Part shown: in pieces, positions 19,409-31,083 of the stretch
How the letters are laid out: each line of letters starts with the position of its first letter
Numbering within the stretch: the stretch's first letter is position 1
Source of the DNA: Amblyomma americanum
Lineage: Eukaryota; Arthropoda; Arachnida; Ixodida; Ixodidae
NCBI RefSeq assembly: GCF_052857255.1
Contig: NC_135505.1
Location: 54,796,792-54,860,791 of the forward strand
Direction: 5' to 3'
Length of the DNA: 64,000 bases
Program-made: the position numbers and the translations under genes
The notes under the pieces: model-generated
What the model saw: only the letters and a program-made list of their open reading frames with translations
The model's database searches: none
What the model was told of the DNA's origin: nothing

Positions 19409-21859
19409 TTTTATACATACTTCGCAGATGTCTATACGAGTGATACGTAGAAGAGTTATATACAAATATGACTGTTCGAAATAAATCACAGCTAACATAA
19501 TTGGCATAATCTAATTGATGTAATTTGTTATAAAGCGCTGGAAAGCATATATGTCTAAAATTCCTTTTATAGGACGGCCGCAAACAGTGGAAGTTAACAG
19601 CTTATAAAATACTACTCAGACGTCGACCTGTTTGCTCGTATAATACACTGAGCAGAGTTTGAAAACAAGCAGGAACTTATCTCTTCGTCCTAAGACGTCT
19701 CCAATCTTGGTTCTAGAAGAAAAACCTTAGGATCATCTAGGCAGAACATGTTCCGGAATATTACGTCGGCCTTTCAAGCGAGAGCACCTCAGTAAAGAGA
19801 AAATTCAGCGTAGCTTCCGCGTTACCTTGTGCTTTTGCTGGTTTGCACGGTCGGACATGTAAAGTATGCAATAAAATGTGCTCCTAAGACCTGAAGAATA
19901 CTCGTTTATAAAACATATCTCAATTTCTCGATGTGATTAAGTGGATAATCTGTATCTATTATTCAAAACAAAGGCTTGGAAGGCGCACGTGCGCTCTGTG
20001 ATGTCAGTGCACGCAAAGCAACTCCAGCCGATCTTTCAACTTTATAAATCACGGCGTTCTTTTCTGCGCAGTTTTGTTGTGCAAAAATGCATGTGACTTG
20101 GAAGCCATTTTATTGCGATGCCCATCGCAAACGTACAAATGCTCGACGCAGATTCTAACTTGAAGAGTGCAGTTTTGTACATTTTGGGTGTTCCCATGAT
20201 AATAAAAATGCGCATCTCGCTAAGCTGAGGAATGGCTAAATCACTAAACGACCGCAGGACGGGTAAATAGCTACCGGTCATTCATCGTGATCTAAGCAAT
20301 ATTAGACAAACGAAAGTGGAATGCACCACACACCAGCAATGAACACATCAGACATATCAGAAAACGCAGAAACCACGACTAGTTTGCTCGAAAGCCAACG
20401 ATGCGCTTGGACTGGCAGCGCCATATTATAGAACGAGATGTACCAGACGATCGCTCCTGGTTTGCTTGATTCATGCGAAATTGCCGTAGTGCAGAAAAGA
20501 GAACTTAAGTTCGCGAACTTATTTCTGAATCTGCAACTCGAAAGGCGCACTCTTCTTGTGCTTCGTCGGTGCTCTTTTGTTGGGAGAGGAGCTGTCGTGC
20601 CAACCTTTGGTGCGCTTTTTAGTGCTGTAAATCTTTGCTGCGCGGCGTATACGATTGCGGATGTGACTTTACAAATTTTTTTTTGAAACATCTAGCGCTG
20701 TCCTAGCGAAGTCAGTAATGCCAGCTACATTCGAAATCTCTATTGGACAGAATGGCAGAATCATTTCGTGTCTAGAAAAAGTATTCATTTTTCCATCACC
20801 TGATCGATCCCTTGTTTCCTCCCTGACGTGGTGGAAGTTATGAAATGACCCTATAGCTGTGGGTTTCTTGTCCAGACAGCTTTATATTATAAGAAAATAA
20901 GTAATTGGGCTTTAATATATTGTATGGAGGTATAAAGCTGCGGTTGAGCGCATGTGAAAGCGTGCGGCGTTCCTGCATTTTTATATCCTTGGAGCCACTT
21001 CATGTTTTCGCGAAATGAGGGGTTCCGACTACGCACAAAGGTTTTGAAGTTTTTCTAGATGATAAAACGTAAAGGGCGTCTGAAAATAGTAATATTCTTA
21101 TAATGTATAGTACAATACACTTCGGATCTAGAATAAAACATGGGCGTTCGTTTTCTCAACCCCATAAAAAGTTTTAAGGCAGTTAACTTGTGTCTTGTTC
21201 ATTGATTTTAGACGATATATAGACCGCAAAGCGTAAACGGTTCCATATTCTTGCGAGTAAAGGTCTTTCAGTGATGAAGAAAGCCTGATTTCATAAATTG
21301 TTAGCAGACGGGATTAACTTTTCACATTATTTAGTTGTTATATAATGTGTCATTTTTTCTTTTTTGTTGCGGAGAGAAGCGTCTACTACTAGAGTTATAC
21401 TGTTAGCGTTCTACTGTTAGCGGTCGTCGTTCGTGCTCACGATTGGTTCGGTGCAGATGTGGCGTTGTATGAGTCCAGTAGCCGGCGTCGGGATGGCGTT
21501 CGACGTGCTGCGGCTGGAGTCGCTGGCTGCGTCGTACAAGCTCCCGGCCCACGCGCCTGTGCAGGTGATGCCGGTGTTCTTGGCGTTGGGGGAGCCACCC
21601 GTATGGGTGGCAACAGCGCTAGAGACACCCCTGGCAGTAGCAGGTAGTAGCGTCCATTGTTCACTCTCCCGGGAACGGGCTAAGGAACGGCAGGAAGCCC
21701 GCGGTGCGAAGCCGTAGAACGAGAGCTCACCGGAGCAGTAGCCGGCATGGCTCTTCCAGCCGAAGCGTCCCTGAACCGCTGGAGCCTCCGCTTCTCTTTT
21801 CTTCCCCCCATGTCTCCCTCTCCCTCGCGCTTTTAAAGCCTTGTCGTTATTGTTGTTGT
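19409..21859. other. No confident gene; GC-rich stretch at 21,430-21,830
   Basis: 19,409-21,400 is AT-rich with only short overlapping frames. 21,430-21,830 is markedly GC-richer and has several overlapping frames on both strands. The longest (94 codons) begins with GTG, shows no motif, and is not accepted as a gene. The segment may be the 5' end of the LINE that follows. Confidence 0.35.
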
Positions 21860-22218
21860 TGTACTCATACTATGGCACATGCCCACATAGGGAGATTGGC
21901 CAAGAGTTGGTGGGCACAGAGAGTTTTTCAGGTAAATATTTCCTGGCCGAAAATAAAATGAATTGTAAGGAAGGAAGAAGTAAACAAAAAGTAGCGAAGA
22001 AATGAAACGGAAATTTTGAGAAACAGACAGTGAGCGTATCACGGATCTCCCCGGCTAACACTGGGACCGAAAGAATGGACTAGGCTGGTCGCAGCCTCTG
22101 GAAGACGAGGAATTGGCTAAGTATTTGGCGGCTGGTCCTGTTTTTCTATTCCCCTTGTGCCTTTGCACCTTTTTTCTTGTGTGGATAATGCACGCATTGA
22201 GGTTCTAAATCTCAGGTA

Positions 22219-23515
22219 ATGTCTACGCAGTCACCTCCCCCTAGTCGGCCTCGCTGCCGCCTCATTAGATGCCTCTGGAAGCTTTTCTACGCTAAGGAGT
22301 CCGCAGCATACCTGTGGCGCTGGTTCCATAGGTTGGCGGATCTATCCAAATTAACAATTCAGTGCCTGTTTGAGCTGCTCTCCAGGCGGCCACTTTCGTT
22401 TATGAGGCAATCACTGAGGTAAGGCAATTGGACGTGGCGGGATTCTGTGCCGTTCACCAGACGTGTCATGCGTAAATGATCTTCTAAACTGCTATTCTTT
22501 TGGGTCTCTTTCGGTAAACAGCTTGATTCCTTCTGATTTGATCTGTACAAATGGTCTGGTTCGCGGTGTGGACTCTTGATTTTCTCCAGTTGAGACCCTC
22601 GACCCCTTCTCTCTGCAGCTGGTGTTGTTGGTGTGTATTGCTGTAGCCGGGAGTTGAACAATGAGCGGGTACCAACGGAAACGGTTATTACCACTTTTGC
22701 GGGCACTGCCTGCCCCTCAGAAATAAAAGCATGGCCTCTAATCTTCTGTGTACATCCCCTTTCGTCTAAGCCACTGCAGTGCAGCAATTGCTGGCGATAT
22801 GGCTATAGTGTCCGTGGCTGCAAGTCCGCCTTGCGCAGTTGAAAATGCGGCAATGACCATCCAGCAAATTTATGCTCTGATCAAAACGAGAAGTGTTGCC
22901 TTTGTGGTGTATCTTGCAAATTCCATGGATTGTCCTTCTCGGGATCGTGAATTGGAAATTCTAGACATAACCGACAGCAAACGCTGTTCGCGGCACGAGG
23001 GAATATCAGAAATTAAAGAGAGAGCTCACGGCTATGCAGGTGTGTCAGCCCGTTAAGGAGTGACTCAAGATTCGTCTATCTCTCAGGCAATAGCGACTGC
23101 TGTGGAAACCTCTAAGCCGAAGATGGTTGACAAGATAGTGTCCACTGTCACAGAGTGGATATCTAATGCTCTGGCAACGCAGATTGCCCAGGCAATTTAA
23201 GTTGGAATGACTTCTGCTATGTCAGCCATGCCTTCGATACTGACCCAACATTGCTTGCCTGAGCATTCTCTGCCCCAAGAACATGTTGCTGCTGTTTCTC
23301 CACTTCCTCAGTCCACTAATTTAGATAATGCTTCAATTATTCATGATGCAGAGATGGTGGATTCGCATACGAGAATCTTCAAACGCAGTGGATCGCCCAC
23401 GTCTAACTCTTCTTCTCAACATCCTCAGCCGAAACCAAAGAAGCAACAGATTGGCTCTAAGCCAAAAGAAACTATTTTAGGGCAGGCAGTTGCTGCTGCC
23501 CGAATTTCTCAACCA
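22219..23515 (+). pseudogene. LINE ORF1 (nucleic-acid-binding protein), broken
   Basis: Begins at ATG 22,219 (MSTQSPPPSRPR) and continues in pieces. Around 22,780-22,900 is a zinc-knuckle array: CSNCWRYGYSVRGCKS, where the knuckle histidine is replaced by tyrosine, then in a shifted frame CGNDHPANLC and CCLCG. The C-terminal part is open at 23,207-23,515 with a low-complexity S/P/K-rich tail (KPKKQQIGSKPK). LINE ORF1 proteins bind element RNA to form the transposition particle. At least two frameshifts make this copy inactive. Confidence 0.65.
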
Positions 23516-23542
23516 TAGGTGACACGAGTTCTCCAGTAGAAC

Positions 23543-26500
23543 TGTCGGTCACTTCTTTCAGCTTGAACAGACTTAATGTACCTTATATCTCAACATAATC
23601 CAGACATAATTATTTTACATGAAATTTGGCTTACATCTGTAAAACACTTCCATTTCCAAAATTATTCTTCATTTCGACAAGATCGTCAGTCAATAGGAGG
23701 AGGCTTACTCATAGTAGTTTCTTTTAAATTTTGTCACAGGGCAAATATTACATTTCAGTCCTCTACTATAGACTGTGAGTTATTGCCTTTAGACTTTGAA
23801 ATTCTAGGGTGCTATCCGTTTTCATTAGTAAATGTTTATTTTCCTTGCGGTGTGCAGGATGCCAAGCTGCTAGATCTCCTGCTCCTTATTTGTGAGAAGT
23901 CAGTTCTCTTGGCCGGTGACTAATTCTTATCATGTGTCATGGCGCTTTAAGACAGATTTCTGTGGTAAGCGCCTTTGGGATTGGGTTACTGATAACAACC
24001 TTTCGTGTATGAATTCAGGTTCGGCCACATTTCTCTGCGCACAAATTTGATCTGAGTTAGATTTAACTTCCACCAGCCGTAGTGTTTCTCTACTCAATTG
24101 GTCGACTGCGGATTGTGGAACATCTACCGATCACGTGCCTTTCGTTTATGATGTTAATTGCGGCTTGACTCCGGCGTGCTCTCAGTAGAGGTCATATATA
24201 AACTATGATCAGTTTCAGTCCTCTTAGCGCTCCACTTTTGCTTAAGCGGTTAATGCTGATAAAGAGCATACAGCAAAAGGAATATGCTTGGCTATTGAGG
24301 AATGCCCAAGGAAGTCCGAATTTTTGGTACATACATCAAGTTGAACACTTTAACTAGATGGTGGAATGCAAATTGCTCGCGGGATTACAGACGCAGAAAG
24401 GCCGCATGGAAAAAGCTCCTACACAATCAGTGCCCAAAAAGTGGCATGATTATAAGTTCATTGCGGCTACTCTTAAACGCAGAATCTCACTAGTAAAGAA
24501 AATTATGAATCCCAGCATTCTGATTTTCTATTAAAATAAGGAAATCGTCGCGCACTTTTCGGATTCTAAAGATTGCGGAAAAAAGATTCCGGTTCCAGAA
24601 AATTCACCGTCATGTGTTTTCACCCCGACAGAAGCAATAGAAACAGTTGAGACAATTGCCAAAGGATTAAATCAGCGTTTTGCCTCTGTACTTCCATTGC
24701 GCTCCGCGTTTGTGTCGTCAGTGAACCAGTTTCAGCTTTTCCCCCTCTTACCTTTCCCGAGCTTTCCCCGATAGTGTTGAGGTTACCGACTGCTGCTCCT
24801 GGCCCTGAAACGGTAACATCAAAAATGTTAAGGATCCTCTTTTAGCAGTCCCCTAGATCGTTGTTGCAGCTGGTTAATTTTTGAATCAAACATTCATGGT
24901 TTCCTCCTGAGTGGAAACTTGCACAACTGATCCCTTTACCTAGAAACAATGGTGGTGGCTATTTTCTCGATAATATTAGACCAATTTCTTTGTCATCAAA
25001 CGTGGTTAAGTTATCTGAAAGGGTCATATTCTAACGTGTTTCGGAGTTTGTGGACCGCAATATTATCGTTAGTCCCTGTCAAATTGGTTTCCGTCAAAAA
25101 TGTTCTATATGGAATGGTCACAACGATCTTGAGAGTCGCATTCTTCTTGCGCGGCACCAAGAAATGCATGCCGCGATGACATTAGATGTAGCCAGAGCTT
25201 TTGACAGCGTAGAACACTGCATATTATTGCAAAAAATATAAACTCTGCAGTTTCTGAATTACTTGTTTGCGTGGATATCTGCGTTCCTTGAAAACAGTTT
25301 TTTGTATACTAAATGGTGTGAATTCTGGAAGATATAAACAATCCATAGGTGTTCTAAAAGATAATGAGCTCTATTCACAGCCATCAAAACATTCGCACGT
25401 ATGTCTATGCACGTCCGTATTGCTGCAGCTGACATTGAATATCTCTATGTGCGCCTGCAATCGTACCTGAATTTGCTTGAAAGTTGGTTGTGTGACCTAC
25501 GTCTTACCTTAAATATAAACAAGTGCGCTGTACTTATTTTTCAAATGAAAGATCCTGTTCATCAGTCTCTCAGGTACCAACGACCAAATATTCCTCAAGT
25601 AAAGTCATTAAAATATCTTGGTGTCATTTATGATGACAGCCTCACATGGCGCTCACATTGACCATGTAGCAGCGAAAGGGGCTCGTGCTGTGGGCATGTT
25701 GCTTAGATTAAGTTATCCCCGGTCTGAAATGCGAAGAGATGCACTTCTGCTGATTTATTTTTGTATGTCCGTCCAATATTGAATTTGGATCTGTGCTGTT
25801 TTCTGATGCGGCTGCTTAAGAAATTCGCCCGCTCGTTCATTTGGAGCGGGAAGCGCTTCGGTTGTGCCTTGGCCTCCCCAAATTTGTGGCCAACAACGTG
25901 CTTTATCTTGAATCCGTAATCGTCCTTTCTTATTTAAATTTCAATTCTTTACGGTTGGGACATACTTAAGGATATATGAATCAAATTTACACCGGTCATT
26001 ATCTGTTTTTTGTTGCCAGCCGACTTCCTTTTTTGAAGTCCACTGGCCTAGATTTCATACCCCTCAGGTTGTTATGGTACAAAATTTGCTTGAACCTTAA
26101 AATGTTCTTTTGTATAACATCCTCTCGACAATAAACAGTGGGCACGCTGTAGAAATTGTCTGTGTTGATATTTTCCCGAAAAACGCTAAGCATTTACACC
26201 TCATTTTAAATGGATTATTAGAGTACCATTTACAAAGCCTACCTATTAGCTTAACGATAGCTACTGACGCCTCTTAATGTGATGAAAAGGCAGGGGCGGG
26301 AATATATTGCCCGCTTCTAGATCCGCCTCTTTCTGCGCGGCTTCCCGACTACTCCCCAATTTTCCAAGCGGAGATTCTGGCGGTGGTGATTGCTCTCCGC
26401 AAACTAGAGCCAGCTTTCTCTTCAGTGGCTGTCATTGCAGACTCTCTTTATTTGGGTTCGTCCCTTTCTTCGGCTCCTCCTATTCGCCAATCCTAAACAC

Positions 26501-27000
26501 CTTCCGTTCATTACTCTATCCGCATTTGAGCCTTGTTCCCATGATATGGGTGCCAGGTCATATAGGTGTGACAGCCAATGAAGTTGCGGACTGCCTGGAA
26601 AAGGCGTCCCTCAATGGCAGCGTGCTACCTATCGTTCCGACTACAGCATACATTACATCAGCGAGGTTTCGGAGACAGAATTTGTTAAGAATGACAACAG
26701 TACCTCTTTTAAGATCTGATGATTACCTGCACCTGGCAATCCTGCCATTCACGGCAGGTTGAGGTATCTCCATTAAGGCTGCGCTGCCGGATCCCACCCT
26801 TAAATCTTTATTTGCAGAGGTCTATGTTGGCGTTTAATCCCGTCTGTGTATCGTGTGGTGAGCACGAAACCATAGACCATTTTTTTTTGTTCTGTCGCCG
26901 ATACACCATGATGAGAAGACGGCTTTTAAAGAAACCAATACAAAAGCTTGGCCTTTGAGCAGCCCAGTCAAATTGTCGATTGGAGCCACCATATTTGGGT
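23543..27000 (+). pseudogene. LINE ORF2 (endonuclease-RT-RNase H), broken
   Basis: The endonuclease frame (23,576-23,923) shows PDIIILHEIWLT (the catalytic QE of LQE.WL is now HE), GGGLLIVV, VNVYFPCG and a truncated LLAGD. RT pieces follow: PPEWKLAQLIPLPR and RPISLSSN near 24,905-25,000, GFRQKCS and TLDVARAFDSVEH at 25,090-25,220, and LTLNINKCAVLIF and VKSLKYLGVIYDDSLTW at 25,510-25,650. The YADD catalytic box expected near 25,400 appears deleted. RNase H-like parts are ATDAS...AEILAVVIAL (26,260-26,400) and WVPGHIGVTANEVAD (26,548-26,592). The end has CVSCGEHETIDHFFLFC (26,850-26,900), the usual C-terminal Cys/His motif. It is non-functional. Confidence 0.75.
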
Positions 27001-27599
27001 ACAGCGACAAGGCTGTTGTTACCACCGTCGAAAAGGTTTTAATGGAATCAAGTCGGCTACCTTGTTAATTTTTTTATTTTTCAATGTTATTTTTATTCTT
27101 ACAGTTATTATTATCATTTGACTACTCGGCTATAAACAGCAGGCTCGATCTCCTGCGTGCGTTATGCAGTTCCTTGGCGTTAGTCCACGTAAGCCTTGTC
27201 GTCGTCTTCTCTTTTCCACCAATCATCTCTTTCCACCTCACCGAATGCTTCTTCTTCATCTTTTTTAGTCTTCGGTTGATTCATGTCATCCTTATCGCCA
27301 ACCTTGCTGTCTTCTTCAAACCTCTTTCCTTAATAATTTTATTTTACACTCCCTATTATATCCGACAAAGCGAATAACAGAAAAGGAGGCTCCATGACAG
27401 GTGCGGGATTTGAAACCACCGGCGCCTTTCCCAAGCCGTGCACCCTAGAAGGCGAGCAAAGCCCAAGCCATAGCTTGGCGAAAAAAAAATCTGTGCTAAA
27501 AATGCATTTCGACAGATTGTATTATCTCATATTCACTTTGAATTTTTTGTCCCTTTGCTTAAATTGCAATACGAATGCTTTCCAAGTAATCTATGAGTA

Positions 27600-27830
27600 A
27601 TATTTTGAACATTCTTAGAAATGCATCAAAAATACAATTTCTGTCCGCTTAGTATATTTACTATACATTAACCATATTCCATAAATATATATTACATACA
27701 TTATATTACATTAAAAATAATCTATAAATATACAATACATTAAAGTATACAACAAAACACATTCAATACATTACATTAAAGATACACTTGCGATATACAA
27801 GTAATAAATTAAAAATGCATTCACTTCTGA
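27600..27830. repeat. AT-rich quasi-repetitive tract
   Basis: Irregular repetition of 'atacatta' and 'tacattaaa' units, for example near 27,664, 27,690, 27,735 and 27,765. The copies are too degenerate for a clean tandem array. No coding signal. Confidence 0.45.
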
Positions 27831-28057
27831 TTAAAAAAAGTGTGCTAGTCGGATTCACCGGATGGAACAGATCAATTTTGTCAACAGCAGAAGTAAGTAA
27901 TGAACTGGCTGTAAGGATCAGAAGACAAAGCCACGGAGAAAACACGTTGTCAACAATAAGTCTTTGAAAATGCAAGTTCACGTAACGGGACTGAACAGGA
28001 AAGTTGTCGCCACTTTTGACGCCCACTGCTTTCGCCCACATTTGACGGTTATTTTGA

Positions 28058-28232
28058 GGCGCAGGCTATCCTTCCCACGCGGTGCACCCCTGGAGAGCTG
28101 AGCACTAGACCGGGGGACCGCCTGTTCCTGTTGGATTCAGCGGCTGCGTAGACCGGCGGCAGCGGGAATCGAACCCATTACCTCACCGTAGCCGAGGCGA
28201 GCACTCAAGCACGAGGCCACAGCTGCGGTCTA
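28058..28232 (-). repeat. tRNA-derived SINE (family B), diverged
   Basis: On the minus strand an A-box-like TGGCCTCGTGC and a B box GGTTCGATTCC (about 28,158-28,168) are followed by a body similar to the 3,318-3,569 SINE, including the complement of 'gagcactagaccggggga'. No flanking duplication was recognised. Confidence 0.65.
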
Positions 28233-28869
28233 CGCCTATGAGGACTTCGTTTGCCTTTTTTCACGCTTGCGGAAGGCTCCAGGTATCCCATACCTTGTTC
28301 ATGCATTCTGTTAATGCGAGAATGATGCGCGATCGAAGTTTCTGAGGGTCATTGTGATCTCACCGGGTCCCAGAGCCAGTTTCGTTTCTAGGCTCATTAT
28401 CTCTGCTCGAACATTGGTTTCCGCAATGGGCATCTAGAGCTATGCTGAGATTACCCGTTTAATTTGGCGGTGTTTCGACTTCTGCTTCACCAACTTATGC
28501 CTTAATTTTCGATTAGCTGGTATCCGTCCCTTCGAAATATTGTCTAGCTTTGATTTGATCGGTGTTTGTGCTTGCGTTTTCAATTTTTACGGATCTAGCA
28601 GGCATCTGAGGATCTTCCACGTCTTGGATAGGCTATTACCTTTTTCCATATCGTCATATCTACTGCACCAATGTTGTTCATTTAACTTCATTGCTTACGT
28701 TTTTATTTCTTTGTTATGTCTAGCTAGTTCTCTTCTGATGTTACGATTCCATCGTTGGGCTTTGAGCCTCTTTTCCAGGTCACCGTTTCTTTTTCACATA
28801 TTTAATAGAGCACTTTGCGCCTTTCCTTTGCTTTCGAAAAAATTGGATTGGATTTTAAAATTGCTTTTG
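28233..28869. other. No recognisable gene
   Basis: A plus-strand frame at 28,540-28,920 (126 codons) is leucine- and phenylalanine-rich because the DNA is T-rich. It runs into a SINE fragment and has no motif. I do not accept it as a gene. Confidence 0.4.
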
Positions 28870-28943
28870 AAGAGAGGAAATGGCGCAGTAACTATCTCAC
28901 ATATATCGATGGACACCTGAAGCGGTTTCGAAAGAAAAGGCAG
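28870..28943 (-). repeat. SINE family A 3' fragment
   Basis: 'aaatggcgcagtaactatctcacatat' followed by 'tggacacctgaagcgg' is the minus-strand end of the SINE subfamily seen at 29,479-29,797. The tRNA head is absent. Confidence 0.6.
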
Positions 28944-28964
28944 TTAGATCAAGCTTGTTAGATT

Positions 28965-29040
28965 GGTTCATGGGGGTTTAACGTTCCAAAGCGACTCAGG
29001 CTATGAGAGACGCACCCCAAGCGTGTTATAGGGGCACCAA
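28965..29040 (-). repeat. SINE family A (second tail type) 3' fragment
   Basis: 'gggggtttaacgttccaaag' and 'gactcaggctatgagagacg' match the end of the SINEs at 50,052-50,292 and 61,029-61,267. It is truncated before the tRNA head. A short imperfect (ATATCA)n run follows at 29,083-29,117. Confidence 0.65.
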
Positions 29041-29478
29041 ATGAACGCGTTGTTGCGGGTCTGGCAGTACAGTGCTTTCGGGTATATCAATATTAATCAA
29101 TATCAATATCAATATCAAGCGTCCTCCTAACTTTGCTTGGACTTCCACCGCTCTTGAGGCCGACTCTTGCTGAAGTATACACAGCGTACTGCCTCCGCGG
29201 CTAGAAAAAGCGGATTTTCAGCCTCGCGATGGCGCCTGACATCTCCCTCAGCGGCAGGTACGGTGGTATTCTATTGGCGTCGCCGCAGCGCCTCTGCTTG
29301 AGCAGCTCGCCTCCTGATTCCTCTCTTGTTCCGCAGGCGTAAGAACACACTTCTCTTTATACCCTTCATTCACGGCTCAGTTGAAGTGAGCTGAGGAAGG
29401 TGCTGTGCCTTTCATTTCCTTATAAGGATTTTTTTTAATGCAAAATACATTGAAAATTTAAAATTCGTTTTTGAGGAC

Positions 29479-29797
29479 CCGTCGCGGTGACTCAGTGGTT
29501 AGGGCGCTGGGATATTGATCCAGAGTTCCCGGGTTCGAACCCGACCGCGGCGGCTGCGTTTTTGCGGAGGCAAAATGCTAAATCCCCCGTGAGCTGTGCG
29601 CTATCAGTGCACGTTAAAGATCCCCAGGTGTTCGGAATTTTTCCGGAGCCCTCCACTACGGCACCTCTTTCTTCCTCTCTTCCTTCACTCCCTCCTTTAT
29701 CCCTTCCCTTACGGCGCGGTTCAGGTGTCCAACGATGTATGAGACAGATACTGCGCCATTTCCTTTCCCCAAAAGCCAATTATTATTATTATTATTG
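29479..29797 (+). repeat. tRNA-derived SINE (family A, first tail type), full length
   Basis: The head has an A box TGACTCAGTGG (29,488-29,498) and a B box GGTTCGAACCC (29,532-29,542). The middle holds the shared 'cagtgcacgttaaagatccccagg' block. A pyrimidine-rich segment and 'caggtgtccaacgatgtatg' follow, and the element ends in (ATT)n at 29,779-29,796. RNA polymerase III would start near the head. Such SINEs are described from ixodid ticks; the family name is not asserted here. Confidence 0.8.
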
Positions 29798-29951
29798 GTT
29801 TTGTGGAATAGAAATGGTGCGGAATCTGTCCCACATTTCGTTGGACACCTGAACCGCGCCGTACGGGAATGGATGAAGGAGGACTGAAAGAAGAAAGGAA
29901 AACAGAGGTGCCATAGTGGAGGTCTCCGGTATAATTTTCACCATCTTTCAC
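29798..29951 (-). repeat. SINE family A 3' part, tail-to-tail with its neighbour
   Basis: The reverse complement of the distal half of the SINE immediately to its left ('cccacatttcgttggacacctg' to 'ggaggtctccgg'). The two share the (ATT)n junction. The head is missing, so it is a 5'-truncated or broken second insertion. Confidence 0.75.
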
Positions 29952-30879
29952 CGTCGCGGCGTGTAAATTCTGGGAAGTTCTCCCATCTCTCGCTCATCGC
30001 ACGCCTCTTGTGAGTACCGGGTCCTGAATCCCACAGCGAGTTCGTTGTGACTTGTTTGCATCGATGCCAGCGCAACGTTTAAATTCTGTTGTGAAATAAC
30101 TCTTCCACGCCTGCTATAATTATAAGATGCTTTCATGCCTTATATATGATAAAATGCTGCTTCGCGCAAATGGATACTATGCTGCTTGCCCAGCGCTCTT
30201 GGACAAAAATTCTCAACATTGGAATATTGTAAGCTACTGGTATAGAAATATTGAAGGTTATGGCTTGTTCTTCCGTTGCGCAACAAAATCCTTCTGTTAA
30301 CTTTTTTTTCATCGCTCGCATCGGGCAGTTAAGTCTGCCATAGAAAACCAATGTGGACCTTTATTGACGATAGGAAAAATGTTAACATCAAAATTGAAAG
30401 CGTGCCGACGAGATTTCAGGGACTGTAATTATTTATTTCAAGACACTGCCAGTCCTTAATTCGGACTGTTAAAGGACTGGGTTGATGTACAAATTGAATA
30501 CATTAGGTGTAAAACCAGAACACAAAAGAAGAAAAAGAGTCTTGTACAAAATCAAAGACACAATAACGAAGAAGAGTCAATTTCGGCTAGCATATAGCAC
30601 AGCTATCGCTTAAAACCCAAATAACTTTCCCAGAGAAGGTTGTGAAGTGACCAACGTATCTCCAGAGTTCTATTCGCGTATTGCTTGCGGGAAAAAAAGA
30701 AAAGCAGCGTACATTGCTGGCACGAGTGTACTCTTGTAGTGTATATTCGTGCTTATGGTGTGTTTCACTCGAAAGTTTGAAAGTGTCATACGTAGAAGTA
30801 TTAATGTTAAATGCTCTATGAATTACCAAGGACAAGAACTTCTGCCTGTGCAAGGTTGCGCGATTTGCTATCGTACCTG
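29952..30879. other. No recognisable gene
   Basis: No motif in any frame. 30,426-30,470 ('attatttatttcaagacactgcc') looks like a minus-strand LINE 3' terminus, but no coding part follows. Confidence 0.35.
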
Positions 30880-31083
30880 GGTGTGCGCGATAAGCAGTTA
30901 TTGATAGATATCCAGGAGAAGGCGAGCGTAGCAGGCCGCAGTAGAAAGTTAGGTGGGCGGATGAGATTAAAAAGTTTTAGGGTCTATGGAGTTCGCAGCC
31001 GGCAAAGGAGAGGAATAATTGGAGTAACATGGTAGAAGCTTCTCCTGTACAGTGGGCGCAGTCAGGCTGATGATGATGATGAC
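30880..31083 (+). repeat. RTE-type LINE 3' end fragment
   Basis: In one plus frame the sequence ends '...ASPVQWAQSG' and two stops, then (GAT)n at 31,068-31,083. Upstream is a 'GWADEIKKF'-like run. This is the C-terminus and tail of the RTE family whose minus-strand copies lie at 39,556-41,650, 48,425-48,690 and 51,500-52,870. It is 5'-truncated, as usual for LINEs. Confidence 0.7.

Larger units (their letters stand above)
21860..27370 (+). mobile_element. Decayed I-type non-LTR retrotransposon (LINE)
   Basis: A long plus-strand LINE with the order 5' leader (from about 21,860), ORF1 with zinc knuckles, ORF2 with endonuclease, RT and RNase H, a C-terminal Cys/His motif, and an AT-rich 3' region to about 27,370. 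RNase H downstream of RT is found in I-like and related clades. Frames are broken many times. No target duplication or poly-A boundary was found, so both limits are approximate. Confidence 0.7.

Noticed and set aside
21433..21717. 94-codon ORF in the GC-rich stretch
   Set aside because: The start is GTG, overlapping frames of similar length exist on the other strand, and composition alone explains the openness.
28540..28920. 126-codon ORF as a small membrane protein
   Set aside because: T-rich sequence that reads through into a SINE fragment; no ATG context or motif beyond composition.
29479..29552. tRNA gene at a SINE head
   Set aside because: Boxes A and B are present, but the flanking arms do not form an acceptor stem and the sequence continues into a SINE body. 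The same applies at 3,500-3,569, 47,935-48,003, 50,220-50,292 and 61,029-61,105.
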